Assembly (NCBI GenBank): GCA_017305935.1
Contig: JAFKJU010000028.1
Coordinates: forward strand, 87,019 to 147,215
Direction of reading: 5' to 3'
Length of the DNA stretch: 60,197 bases
Origin: Hyphomicrobiales bacterium
GTDB lineage: Bacteria; Pseudomonadota; Alphaproteobacteria; Rhizobiales; Rhizobiaceae
This document shows, in pieces, positions 25,257 through 32,745 of this stretch. How positions within the stretch are numbered: position 1 is the first letter of the stretch; each line of letters opens with the position of its first letter. Under the pieces are notes generated by a model. It was not told the origin of the DNA and did not search any database. It was given only the letters and a program-made list of their open reading frames with translations. Position numbers and translations under genes: made by a program.

Positions 25257-26213
25257 TCATGGTGTTCCTCCGTCGCTGGCGCTCGCCACGAAAATGCTGC
25301 CGTCCTGCGGCTCCACGCGGGCGGGGTCGCGCGCCGGAACGGCAGCGCGGCCGTCGCCTGATTGCACCTCGGACGGCGGCGCGGCGGCAGCCCGCGTGTC
25401 GGCCGGGCGCATGACGAACAGCGGTGCCTCGCGCCAATCGGGCGGCGGCGCCGGTGTTTGCAACGGCGCATCCGATGGAGCCGCGCCGCCGAGGATCGGG
25501 GCGAGCGCGGCGACATAGGCGCGTGTCTCGGCGGGAAGCGGTCGGCCCGTCGCGCGGTGCTCGTCATAGCGGCCGGGGCCGGCGTTATAGGCCGCAAGCA
25601 TCGCGCCGACATTGCCGTAGCGGTCGAACATTTCGCGCAGATAGGCGGTGCCTGCGAGGATGTTGTCGCGTGGGTCATAGGGATCGCGGCCGAGCTGGTA
25701 ACGGACACGCAAGCCCGCCCATGTGTCGGGCATCACCTGCATCAACCCCATCGCCCCAGCCGACGATACGGCGCGCACGTCGCCCGCACTCTCGGCGCGC
25801 ACGTCGCCCGCACTCTCGGCGCGCAGCACGGCGCGAATCCAGTGCTCGGGGATGCCGAAACGCTGCGACGCCTCGGCGATGTGCGCCGCATAGGGATGGG
25901 CGGCGGCCGGACGCTCGACTGGCATGGATTGCGCGACAGCGACGCCCGATCCGATGCAGACGGAAAGCGCCCCCGCCAGCAGCAGGACGGCACAATGCCA
26001 TGCCGGCCTGTCTCCGCTTCGCCGCCAGCCTGCCAGCGTGCTCGCTGCGGTCAAGGGCAAGGCGCAAGCGCCGGCCGATGGCCGCCCCTGACCTTCGCTG
26101 CGCGCGCCGGCCGTCTGGTCGCCGAGCGGGACGAAGGGATGAGACGGCTTTTCCGCGAACAAAGGGATGCCGATCTTTGACCGGATGGCGGGCCGGACGC
26201 GCGCGGCCGTCAT
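25257..26213 (-). CDS. Lytic transglycosylase (VirB1/TrbN-like)
   Basis: A periplasmic SLT-fold muramidase that locally opens peptidoglycan for the mating channel. About 318 residues, starting at ATG 26213 (overlapping the DUF736 stop as ATGA). A hydrophobic export segment (HCAVLLLAGALSVCIGSGVAVA) precedes the catalytic domain: GIPEHWIRAVLRAES with the catalytic Glu, GAMGLMQVMPDTW, and AAYNAGPGRY. Directly after the catalytic Glu an 8-residue unit (AESAGDVR) is present twice because of a perfect 24-bp tandem repeat (25771-25794, 25795-25818). The C-terminal tail is Pro/Ala-rich. Confidence 0.9.
   Translation of the reverse strand: MTAARVRPAIRSKIGIPLFAEKPSHPFVPLGDQTAGARSEGQGRPSAGACALPLTAASTLAGWRRSGDRPAWHCAVLLLAGALSVCIGSGVAVAQSMPVERPAAAHPYAAHIAEASQRFGIPEHWIRAVLRAESAGDVRAESAGDVRAVSSAGAMGLMQVMPDTWAGLRVRYQLGRDPYDPRDNILAGTAYLREMFDRYGNVGAMLAAYNAGPGRYDEHRATGRPLPAETRAYVAALAPILGGAAPSDAPLQTPAPPPDWREAPLFVMRPADTRAAAAPPSEVQSGDGRAAVPARDPARVEPQDGSIFVASASDGGTP
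25771..25818. repeat. 24-bp perfect tandem duplication in the transglycosylase active-site region
   Basis: Two identical adjacent 24-bp units, followed by a partial third (GCGCGCA). They insert eight residues between the catalytic Glu helix and the GAMGLMQ motif. It is in frame, so the gene stays open. Confidence 0.9.
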
Positions 26214-26545
26214 TCCTCGTCCTCGATCTTCCGGAGGTGCTTCCAACGCAGGGTCCAGACCGAAGGATCGTCGTTGGACTGGAACAGCTTGGCGCGGATC
26301 GGGAACGGAAAGATCGGTCCCTCCAATCGCATCGACACGAAGTCGCCAGCGTTCTCGCTGGAGTCTTTCCATGCGGGGCCTGCGTCCGGCCCGTCCTCGC
26401 TGTCGAGGCGCAGGCGGTAATCGGGCGCGTTCTTCACGTCGCTGGGCTTGGCCGGGACGATGAACAGCTTTTCGTGGAGGCCGAACGAATGAAGCTCTCC
26501 CGCATAGCCGGTTTCGGTGCGGGTGAAGGTGCCTATCTCTGCCAT
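26210..26545 (-). CDS. DUF736 family protein
   Basis: A 111-residue protein starting MAEIGTFTRTETGYAGELHSFGL, then SDVKNAPDYRLRL and GAAWKD-like GPAWKDSSENAGDFVSMRLEGPIF. This is the DUF736 pattern, common on rhizobial plasmids and ICEs next to traF/relaxase genes. The molecular role is not established. A good Shine-Dalgarno (GGAGA) precedes ATG 26545. Confidence 0.88.
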   Translation of the reverse strand: MAEIGTFTRTETGYAGELHSFGLHEKLFIVPAKPSDVKNAPDYRLRLDSEDGPDAGPAWKDSSENAGDFVSMRLEGPIFPFPIRAKLFQSNDDPSVWTLRWKHLRKIEDEE

Positions 26546-26581
26546 GGGAAATCTCCTGCGGTTGGTTTTCGGGGGGTGGTT

Positions 26582-27127
26582 TCAGTGGGTCGGCGCGCGC
26601 CACTCGTAGCGGCCGACGCCTTCCTCATCGGTCCAGAGCGGGACCGCTCGGCCGATGACGGAAGCTGCGGGGATGGGTCCGAAATACCGGCCGTCGAGGC
26701 TGTCGCGGACTTCCCAATTCATGAGGAAAAGCTGGTCGCCGCCGATGACGCGGCAGCCCTGCCAGATGGGCAGATCGCGGCCGAGGCTATCGCGCTCCAG
26801 CGCCTCGCCCATCTCGATCCTGTCAACCGTGATGGTGCGGCCGGCGCGGCAAACCTGCTGCCCCGGCAGACCCAAGACGCGCTTCAAGAGCGGGACGCCT
26901 CGCGCGATATAGCCGCGCTCGACCATGAAGCCGGCGAGCGGTTCGGGCGGCATGACGGCGACCAGCTCGGGCACGTCGATCCGGTCGGCCGGCTCGACGG
27001 TGTAGAACCCGACCGGCGCGCTGGCGGTGGCGTTCCATATGAGTTTCGTCGGCGTCTCGACGGCGCTTGCGGCGGCGATGCCGATGACAGCGAGCACCGT
27101 CACCGTGAGGGTGCGGCGGCGCGTCAT
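26582..27127 (-). CDS. traF: Conjugal transfer S26-type signal peptidase TraF
   Basis: TraF processes and cyclises the TrbC pilin. The 181-residue protein has one N-terminal membrane helix (RRRTLTVTVLAVIGIAAASA), the S26 serine region in ATASAPVGFYTVEPAD, and the Lys-containing GYIARGVPLLKRVLGLPGQQVC, followed by NWEVRDSLDGRYFGPIPAASVIGRAVPLW. Ser and Lys of the catalytic dyad are both present. Its ATG overlaps the DUF2840 stop (ATGA). Confidence 0.92.
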   Translation of the reverse strand: MTRRRTLTVTVLAVIGIAAASAVETPTKLIWNATASAPVGFYTVEPADRIDVPELVAVMPPEPLAGFMVERGYIARGVPLLKRVLGLPGQQVCRAGRTITVDRIEMGEALERDSLGRDLPIWQGCRVIGGDQLFLMNWEVRDSLDGRYFGPIPAASVIGRAVPLWTDEEGVGRYEWRAPTH

Positions 27128-27642
27128 GGGTCGATCCTTCGGCGATGAAGCCAAGCGGCATGTCGCTCGGGCGTGTAGGCGTGCGGCTCCAGATTGGCGG
27201 ACAAACGGTTGTGGACGTGCCGCCAGTGATCCGGCGAGGCATCGGCCGGATCGAGGCCGAGTGCATCCACGGCGTCGATGGCTGCAAGCGCGCGCTGCAC
27301 CTTGGGCCAGCCGTCGAGGCGCAAGAGGATTTCGCCGCCGGGTCGAACGAACGGCAATGTCTGGAACGGCTCGCCGCGACAGATGGCGCGCACAATGTCG
27401 ATGCGCGAAACGACAGTGCCGTGCTCGCCTTTCGCCCATCGCACGAAGGCAAAGACGCTGCCCGGCGCGAAGCCGACGACGCTGCGGCGGCGGTCGATGA
27501 TCTGCTCGTAGCTCTTGCGGCCGAAGCGTATCCAGTGCTCGACCTTGCGTTTCTCGAAGGTCAACTCGACCAATGTTGTGAAGGGCGCAGGCCCGTCCGG
27601 CAGCGGACGGCCGTGCGCGCTGCGGTGGGCGCGACGGGTCAT
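27124..27642 (-). CDS. DUF2840 domain protein
   Basis: A 172-residue protein with TTLVELTFEKRKVEHWIRFGRKSYEQIIDRRRSVVGFAPGSVFAFVRWA, the DUF2840 signature. It is found beside traF and parA in RlxS-type ICEs. The function is not known. It overlaps traF downstream and a very short ORF upstream, each by an ATGA, so it is part of the repA-to-relaxase transcript. Confidence 0.85.
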   Translation of the reverse strand: MTRRAHRSAHGRPLPDGPAPFTTLVELTFEKRKVEHWIRFGRKSYEQIIDRRRSVVGFAPGSVFAFVRWAKGEHGTVVSRIDIVRAICRGEPFQTLPFVRPGGEILLRLDGWPKVQRALAAIDAVDALGLDPADASPDHWRHVHNRLSANLEPHAYTPERHAAWLHRRRIDP

Positions 27643-27704
27643 TGTTCGTCTCCGGTGATGTGCTGGGGGCTGCGCGGGCGCAGCGCGTCGAGCGCGGCCG
27701 TCAT
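27639..27704 (-). CDS. 21-residue ORF, possible remnant of parA
   Basis: Reads MTAALDALRP and ends HITGDEQ, 21 residues in total. The ATG overlaps the repA stop (ATGA at 27704-27701) and the TGA overlaps the DUF2840 start (ATGA at 27642-27639). This is just how a full-size gene would be coupled in this operon. In related ICEs as I recall them, a ParA ATPase gene lies at this place. An in-frame deletion that left only the two ends is the simplest reading, but homology to ParA cannot be shown on 21 residues. Confidence 0.45.
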   Translation of the reverse strand: MTAALDALRPRSPQHITGDEQ

Positions 27705-28777
27705 GGCTCGCCCCTTCGGGCAGAACCGGCACCACGCTTCGCGTGCGCGCGCGTCAAAGAAAAAGAGTTAGATTCTCTGTTAGATAAGATAGCGGTCGGA
27801 TTCCGCGTTTCAGGCCAAAGCGTTAGCTGCGGTTCGTGCGCCTGATGTGCCGATAGTGCTGCGCCTGATGTGCCGATACCTCGTGCGCCTGATCTGCCGA
27901 TGGCATTAACAGGGTTATCAACAGTGCCTGTTGACAGGCTTTCGGGGCAGATGCGCAGCAGCTCGCGGCCGTCTTCCCGCTCGATCTGGAGCAGGTAGCC
28001 GGGGAGCTGCTGGCGGGCCGCGATCCGGCGCAGGTCGAGCGCGAAGTCGGACGGCCGCGCGAGGCTGCCGGATTTCTGATGAAGGTGCGCGACCTCGAAA
28101 ATCCAGCCATGGTGCTGGTGCCCGGCGTGCTTTCTGGCGACGCGGTAAAGCCATCGCTCGATGCCGCCAGTCAGCCGGAAATAGGCCGGGTCGATGGTCA
28201 GGACCAGCGAACGGTCGATGACGCTGTTGTAGAACCATTCGGGCAGGACGAACTCCATGCCCTCGACGCGGCCGGCGCGCGTCGTCATTTCCTCCCACTC
28301 GTTGATCCATGAGAATTGCCGGCGACGCCAATGCGGGCCGTTGCGGATGGTGGTTGCAATGACGGTCGATTGCAGCCGCGCCAGCGCGGCTTTCAGAAGC
28401 CGGTATTGGTGATTGCCGGTCGGCCGCCCGATGGCGCGCAACAGATGGTAGGGCGTAAACCGGACAAAGCGCGACGTGGTGAGGCCGTTGTTCTCGGCCG
28501 CGACGATCTGCGAGGCCGCCCATATCAGCACATCGGCGTCCCATATGGTCGCCATCCCGTGCTCGGGCATCCCGAACACCTGCACCTCTATGTCGGCGGC
28601 CTTGTAGAGAATCGGCTTGGTGCGCGGGGTCTTCGCCAGCGAGAAGAACGGCCGTTCCATCAAGTCGCGCTGGTCGCGCGGCGGCGCGTCGCCCGTTGCG
28701 ACCACGAAGGGGTCTAGGCGGCTGCGCTCGCTGTCCTCGGTAGGGTGCGCGGGGTCGTGATCGTCCTCGCGCAGCAT
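27701..28777 (-). CDS. repA: RepA-like replication initiator protein
   Basis: A 358-residue protein of the 'replication initiator protein A' family, seen on Rhizobiales and sphingomonad ICEs: ERPFFSLAKTPRTKPILYKAADIEVQVFGMPEHGMATIWDADVLIWAASQIV, then FVRFTPYHLLRAIGRPTGNHQYRLLKAALARLQST, and YFRLTGGIERWLYRVARKHAGHQ. It would start replication of the excised circle. The 3' part of the gene contains 23-bp iteron-like repeats and a DnaA-box-like site (27833-27923). The C-terminal 60 residues over them are low-complexity. The start directly follows the stop of the HTH gene (TAG ATG). Confidence 0.88.
   Translation of the reverse strand: MLREDDHDPAHPTEDSERSRLDPFVVATGDAPPRDQRDLMERPFFSLAKTPRTKPILYKAADIEVQVFGMPEHGMATIWDADVLIWAASQIVAAENNGLTTSRFVRFTPYHLLRAIGRPTGNHQYRLLKAALARLQSTVIATTIRNGPHWRRRQFSWINEWEEMTTRAGRVEGMEFVLPEWFYNSVIDRSLVLTIDPAYFRLTGGIERWLYRVARKHAGHQHHGWIFEVAHLHQKSGSLARPSDFALDLRRIAARQQLPGYLLQIEREDGRELLRICPESLSTGTVDNPVNAIGRSGARGIGTSGAALSAHQAHEPQLTLWPETRNPTAILSNRESNSFSLTRAHAKRGAGSARRGEP
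27833..27923. repeat. Iteron-like repeats and DnaA-box-like site in the repA 3' end (candidate oriV)
   Basis: Three tandem repeats with exactly 23-bp period; the core is ATCGGCACATCAGGCGCA on the minus strand (27901-27884, 27878-27861, 27855-27838). A TTATCAACA DnaA-box-like site lies at 27915-27923 inside the palindrome CAACAG-TGC-CTGTTG (27919-27933). An AT-rich stretch lies on the other side (27757-27795). Because 23 is not a multiple of three, the repeats are not coding repeats. Iterons, a DnaA site and an AT-rich segment together resemble a replication origin. Confidence 0.6.
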
Positions 28778-29047
28778 CTAGCAGTCGCCCCGTTCTTCGG
28801 GCGTAAGCGGACGCGCCGGAAAGACGGTGCCGGCGGTTTTGTCGCGGGTGGATTTGCGCTCGCCCGCCGCGCTCCAGTCTTCCAGATCGCGGACGGTGTA
28901 GAGGACTCGCCCGCCGACCTTGCGATAGGTCGGCCCGGTGCCATAGGTGCGATGCTTCTCAAGGGTGCGGATGGATATGCCGAGGAAGCGGGCGGCTTCC
29001 TTGGTGCGCAGCAGGCGCGGCGGCAGGCCCGCAAGCGGGTTGGGCAT
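28778..29047 (-). CDS. Small HTH (excisionase/AlpA-like) regulator upstream of repA
   Basis: An 89-residue protein: LLRTKEAARFLGISIRTLEKHRTYGTGPTYRKVGGRVLYTVRDLEDW is an HTH_17/MerR-type DNA-binding domain, as in Xis-like and plasmid regulators. The ATG at 29047 follows GGAGG. Its stop touches the repA start, so it is the first gene of the rep-traF-relaxase transcript and is placed to regulate it. The upstream region repeats that of the AlpA-like gene at 3641-3919. Confidence 0.85.
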   Translation of the reverse strand: MPNPLAGLPPRLLRTKEAARFLGISIRTLEKHRTYGTGPTYRKVGGRVLYTVRDLEDWSAAGERKSTRDKTAGTVFPARPLTPEERGDC

Positions 29048-29502
29048 GGATAACCTCCAGTCGGGAATGGGCTGCCGGAGGCGGCAGCGGACTGTGGCGA
29101 ACCATGGCGAGGGATCGGCGGCGCGTAGCGTGCCGCATTTGCGCCTATGCGCTGACGGCACCCCCCTTCGGGGCGGTGCGCCGTCAATAGATGAGGGATT
29201 TTAGCGGCTCGTTGCCTGCCCCGCCGAATAGGCAAAGACATTCGCGCGCAGCTCGGCTAAGATTGTGGGTGGAGCAGACGCGCTGCTCTGGGGCGTAGTA
29301 ACCCCTCACGGATGGCCGGTGCCAGCCAGAACGGCACCAACTCCTTGACCTATGGTCGGGGAGCCTGTGGCGTATACAACAGGCTTTCCGAGCTAAAGGC
29401 CATGGGGCCGTTTCGTGACGGTTACTAACTCCCCGATCACCAAGAGTCAGAGAGAATCGTTTGCGGGGGCGCACCGCAGACAAGCTCTTTCGGATACGGG
29501 GA
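29048..29502. other. Intergenic control region between the rep operon and the DUF2285-like gene
   Basis: 455 bp without a convincing gene. It holds leader repeat copy 2 (29095-29165), a GC-rich hairpin with a TTCG loop (about 29156-29180), and a dyad GCCTGT...ACAGGC (29363-29384) around a TATACA that could be an operator over a -10 element. Divergent promoters for the genes on both sides are expected here. Confidence 0.4.
29095..29165. repeat. Leader repeat, copy 2
   Basis: Matches 3974-4043 upstream of the AlpA-like gene. The strongest blocks are GCGAACCATGG, GTAGCGTGCCGCATTTGCG and ATGCGCTG.CGGCACCCC. It lies 48-118 bp before the start of the HTH gene at 29047. Confidence 0.55.
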
Positions 29503-29796
29503 ATGACTATGCGGGTTCCTGTCGAACTCGATCCCGATGTGGACGACGAAGCGCCGACCGGCGACACCATTACCGTCTATGATGAACGGCACCACGTCAC
29601 CTATTGGCGTCTTCTCGACGCAAACGCAGAGGGCGCGGACTGGAAGGAAGTCGCGCGGATCGTGCTGCACCGCGATCCGCTCGGAGACGAATTTCGGACC
29701 TATCGTTGCTGGCAAAGCCATCTCGAACGCGCGCAATGGCTATCGCGTGAGGGCTATCGGAAGATTCTGGAGCAGGCGGCAGCCAACAAGGCGTGA
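29503..29796 (+). CDS. Small DUF2285-type protein
   Basis: About 97 residues from ATG 29503 (GGGGA upstream; an in-frame ATG at 29509 is equally possible). The core YWRLLDANAEGADWKEVARIVLHRDPLGDEFRTYRCWQSHLERAQWL has the DUF2285 look: a predicted HTH with a Trp/Arg-rich second half. Such proteins are frequent in alphaproteobacterial ICEs and are thought to regulate excision or transfer. It is a stand-alone gene, convergent with DUF6428. Confidence 0.75.
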   Translation: MTMRVPVELDPDVDDEAPTGDTITVYDERHHVTYWRLLDANAEGADWKEVARIVLHRDPLGDEFRTYRCWQSHLERAQWLSREGYRKILEQAAANKA

Positions 29797-29798
29797 GG

Positions 29799-30296
29799 CT
29801 ATCTGCAACAGGCAGGCGCTCCGGCCTGCTGCGCACGATGCCTTGGCTTGCAGATCGCCGGGCGCGGGCTGAACTGCACAATCGCCCGGTCGCTTTTGAT
29901 CTCGACGCCGGCCACATCATAGACCTGCATCGGATTGCCGGGACGGCTTACTTCCCAAGTCAATCGGGCGTCCCTGTCGAGTTGGACCCTGCTGCCGACC
30001 GTTCCCAAGATCGACTGGAACTTGGCGACGGTCATGGGCGCGCTGCGTTCGGTTGCCGGAATGTCCTCGACCTGTAACACGGTTTCCCGCCACGCATCGG
30101 GGTTGCCGCCGCAATCGAGCGTGATGAAGGAACCGGCCTTAACTTCGGTGACATGATAGCCGGCCTGCACCTGCCGCCCGTCGCCGTAGGCGAGGACAAG
30201 GGCCTTGTCGCCGTGCGCTTCCAAAGCATCGAGGAATGCCCCGAGGGAGGCGTCATCCTGAAAATCCGTCTTTAGGGGGCTGGCGTGAACGTTCAT
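29799..30296 (-). CDS. DUF6428 family protein beside arsR
   Basis: A 165-residue protein, MNVHASPLKTDFQDDASLGAFLDALEAHGDKALVLAYGDGRQVQAGYHVTEVKAGSFITLDCGGNPDAW. It fits the DUF6428 family, which I know from the divergent side of arsR in proteobacterial arsenic loci. No membrane or signal sequence is seen. The start at 30296 lies 46 bp from arsR, so both probably share an ArsR-controlled region. The function is not known. Confidence 0.75.
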   Translation of the reverse strand: MNVHASPLKTDFQDDASLGAFLDALEAHGDKALVLAYGDGRQVQAGYHVTEVKAGSFITLDCGGNPDAWRETVLQVEDIPATERSAPMTVAKFQSILGTVGSRVQLDRDARLTWEVSRPGNPMQVYDVAGVEIKSDRAIVQFSPRPAICKPRHRAQQAGAPACCR

Positions 30297-30342
30297 GTCC
30301 GTATATCCATGTTTCAACGACTCTTGAGATATTGAGACGATC

Positions 30343-30705
30343 ATGGATGAAAAGCAAGCCCTCTCCGCGTTCGCGGCGCTCTCGCAGGAAACCCGGCTGC
30401 GTATCGTGCGCCTGCTGGTCACGGCCGGGCCGGATGGGATGCCGGCCGGCGCAATCGGCGAAGCGATGGACGGCGCATCCTCGTCGCGCATGTCCTTCCA
30501 CCTTAGCCACCTTGAACAATCCGGCCTCGTCGAGTCCCGCCGCGACGGCCGCTCGATCATCTACAGCGCCTCCTATCCGGCGCTGTCCGGTCTGCTCGAA
30601 TTTCTCATGCGCGACTGCTGCCAAGGCCATCCGGCCGTGTGCAGCCCGGTCGTGAACAAGCTCGTCGCCTGTTGTGAACCCGCCAAGGACGCCACCCATG
30701 CTTGA
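30343..30705 (+). CDS. arsR: ArsR-family metalloregulator
   Basis: A 120-residue winged-helix repressor that leaves DNA when it binds arsenite. It shows LSQETRLRIVRLLV, the recognition region SSSRMSFHLSHLEQSGLVESRRDGRSIIYS, and C-terminal Cys groups (DCCQGHPAVC and ACCEP). The sensor Cys therefore lie at the C-terminus, rather than the CVC in helix 4 seen in plasmid R773 ArsR. This fits the atypical ArsR group of many alphaproteobacteria. The next reductase gene overlaps its last codons. Confidence 0.92.
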   Translation: MDEKQALSAFAALSQETRLRIVRLLVTAGPDGMPAGAIGEAMDGASSSRMSFHLSHLEQSGLVESRRDGRSIIYSASYPALSGLLEFLMRDCCQGHPAVCSPVVNKLVACCEPAKDATHA

Positions 30706-31240
30706 CCACACCGCACCCGAACGCATCTTCAATGTCCTGTTCCTCTGCACCGGCAATTCCGCCCGCTCGATCCTCGCCGAAAGCATCCTGAACAAGGATG
30801 GCGCGGGCCGCTTCCGCGCGTATTCGGCCGGAAGCCAGCCCAAGGGCGAAGTGAACCCGCTCGCCATCACGACGCTGGCGAACTTCGACTATCCCACCGA
30901 GGGCTTGCGCTCGAAGGCATGGGACGAATTTGCCGGGGCTGACGCTCCGGTCATGGATTTCGTGTTCACCGTTTGCGACAACGCGGCCGGCGAAACCTGT
31001 CCGGTCTGGCCGGGCCAGCCTATGACAGCGCATTGGGGGATCGAAGACCCTGCCGCCGTCGAAGGCCCGGAGATTGCCCGGCAAACGGCGTTCGTGGGCG
31101 CGTTCCGCTATCTCCGCAACCGGATCGGAGCTTTCGCGGCACTTCCCGTTTCCAGCCTCGACAAATCGACGCTGCGCACCCGCCTTGTCGAAATCGGCCA
31201 GTCCGAAGGCGCAAGCTCGCCGCGCGGCAGCGCGGCATGA
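30698..31240 (+). CDS. arsC: Arsenate reductase, low-molecular-weight phosphatase type
   Basis: A 180-residue protein from ATG 30698 with the phosphatase P-loop LFLCTGNSARS (CX5R) near residue 18 and GSQPKGEVNPLAI, then VFTVCDNAAGETCPVWPG with the further redox Cys. It reduces arsenate to arsenite via a thiol cascade. It overlaps arsR by 8 bp and the next gene's first possible start by ATGA. Confidence 0.9.
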   Translation: MLDHTAPERIFNVLFLCTGNSARSILAESILNKDGAGRFRAYSAGSQPKGEVNPLAITTLANFDYPTEGLRSKAWDEFAGADAPVMDFVFTVCDNAAGETCPVWPGQPMTAHWGIEDPAAVEGPEIARQTAFVGAFRYLRNRIGAFAALPVSSLDKSTLRTRLVEIGQSEGASSPRGSAA

Positions 31241-31248
31241 GGCGAGAC

Positions 31249-31674
31249 ATGGATGTTATTATCTACCACAACCCCGATTGCGGCACGTCGCGGAATACCC
31301 TTGGTCTGATCCGTAACGCAGGTGTTGAGCCTCATATCATCGAATATCTGAAAACCCCGCCCTCGCGAGCGCTGCTCTTGCAGCTCATCGAGCGCGCCGG
31401 CCTGTCGGCCCGCTCGATCTTGCGGGAAATAGGAACACCCTATGCCGACCTCGCCCTTGCCGAGCCTGAATTGACCGATGACGCCTTGCTCGACGCGATG
31501 ATGGCGCACCCGATCCTGATTAATCGCCCTCTCGTCGTCAGCCCCAAAGGGGTGAAGCTCTGCCGACCATCCGAAGCGGTGCTTGATCTGTTGCCACTAC
31601 AACGGGGCGAGTTCGTGAAAGAGGATGGCGGGCGGGTGATTGACGAACACGGCCGCCGCGTGGCGACGGCGTAA
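31249..31674 (+). CDS. arsC: Arsenate reductase, glutaredoxin-dependent ArsC type
   Basis: A 141-residue protein starting MDVIIYHNPDCGTSRNTLGLIRNAG, the ArsC active site with the single nucleophilic Cys. IINRPLVVSP-like ILINRPLVVSPKGVKLCRPSE follows. It uses glutathione/glutaredoxin to reduce arsenate. I chose ATG 31249 because the protein then begins as in known ArsC; ATG 31237 (overlapping the previous stop) is possible. Two mechanistically different reductases in one operon give redundancy. Confidence 0.92.
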   Translation: MDVIIYHNPDCGTSRNTLGLIRNAGVEPHIIEYLKTPPSRALLLQLIERAGLSARSILREIGTPYADLALAEPELTDDALLDAMMAHPILINRPLVVSPKGVKLCRPSEAVLDLLPLQRGEFVKEDGGRVIDEHGRRVATA

Positions 31675-31683
31675 GGAAATCCC

Positions 31684-32739
31684 ATGTCCACCTTTGAACG
31701 CTACCTCACCCTTTGGGTGGCCCTCTGCATCGTCGTCGGCATCGCCCTCGGGCATTGGTTTCCCGGCGTGTTTCACGCTGTCGGTGCTCTCGAAATTGCC
31801 AAGGTCAATCTGCCGGTCGCGGTGCTGATCTGGCTCATGGTCATTCCCATGCTGCTCAAGATCGACTTCGCCGCCCTCGGTGAAGTCGGCCGGCACTGGC
31901 GCGGCATCGGCGTGACGCTGTTCATCAATTGGGCAATCAAGCCCTTTTCCATGGCGCTGCTCGGCTGGCTGTTCATCGGCTGGCTGTTCCGGCCCCACCT
32001 GCCGGCCGATCAGATCGACAGCTATATCGCCGGCCTTATCATCCTCGCCGCCGCACCCTGCACGGCCATGGTGTTCGTCTGGTCCAATCTCACCAAGGGC
32101 GAGCCGCATTTCACGCTGAGTCAGGTCGCGCTCAACGACGCTATCATGGTGGTGGCTTTCGCGCCGATTGTCGGCCTGCTGCTTGGCCTGTCCGCCATCA
32201 CCGTGCCGTGGGGAACGCTGGTCCTCTCGGTCGTGCTCTACATCGTCATTCCGGTGATCGTCGCGCAAATCGTCCGGCGACGGCTCCTTGCGACGGGCGG
32301 CGCTTCTGCGCTCGCCGCGCTGCTGGTGAAGCTCGGGCCGCTGTCGCTGGTGGCCCTGCTGGTGACGCTGGTGCTGCTATTCGGCTTCCAAGGCGAACAG
32401 ATCATCGCGCAACCGCTCGTCATTGCCCTGCTGGCGGTCCCGATCCTGATTCAGGTCTATTTCAACTCGGGGCTGGCCTATCTGCTCAACCGGGCCGTGG
32501 GCGAACAGCATTGCGTTGCCGGTCCCTCGGCGCTGATCGGTGCATCCAACTTCTTCGAGCTGGCAGTTGCCGCCGCCATAAGCCTGTTCGGCTTCCATTC
32601 CGGGGCCGCGCTCGCAACCGTGGTCGGGGTGCTGATCGAGGTGCCGGTCATGCTCTCGGTCGTCTGGATCGTGAATCGCTCGAAAGGCTGGTATGAGCGC
32701 GGCAGCCGCCGCGCCGCTCCTGTAGAGGCGGAACGCTGA
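31684..32739 (+). CDS. acr3: ACR3-family arsenite efflux permease
   Basis: A 351-residue polytopic membrane protein (about ten helices) of the bile acid/ACR3 superfamily. The conserved APCTAMVFVWSNLTKGEP segment with the essential Cys, GWLFIGWLFRP, and PSALIGASNFFELAVAAAISLFG are typical. It exports arsenite using the proton motive force; no ArsA ATPase is near. It starts 9 bp after arsC and ends 6 bp before the MFS gene. Confidence 0.94.
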   Translation: MSTFERYLTLWVALCIVVGIALGHWFPGVFHAVGALEIAKVNLPVAVLIWLMVIPMLLKIDFAALGEVGRHWRGIGVTLFINWAIKPFSMALLGWLFIGWLFRPHLPADQIDSYIAGLIILAAAPCTAMVFVWSNLTKGEPHFTLSQVALNDAIMVVAFAPIVGLLLGLSAITVPWGTLVLSVVLYIVIPVIVAQIVRRRLLATGGASALAALLVKLGPLSLVALLVTLVLLFGFQGEQIIAQPLVIALLAVPILIQVYFNSGLAYLLNRAVGEQHCVAGPSALIGASNFFELAVAAAISLFGFHSGAALATVVGVLIEVPVMLSVVWIVNRSKGWYERGSRRAAPVEAER

Positions 32740-32745
32740 TCCACC

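Noticed and set aside
27833..27901. The 23-bp repeats as a CRISPR array
   Set aside because: The repeats are tandem with only about 5-bp gaps, lie within a coding gene, and no cas genes are in the window.
30301..30340. An ArsR operator in the short gap between DUF6428 and arsR
   Set aside because: Only scattered half-sites (TCAA/TTGA, ATATC/GATAT) without symmetric spacing were found, so no operator is called.
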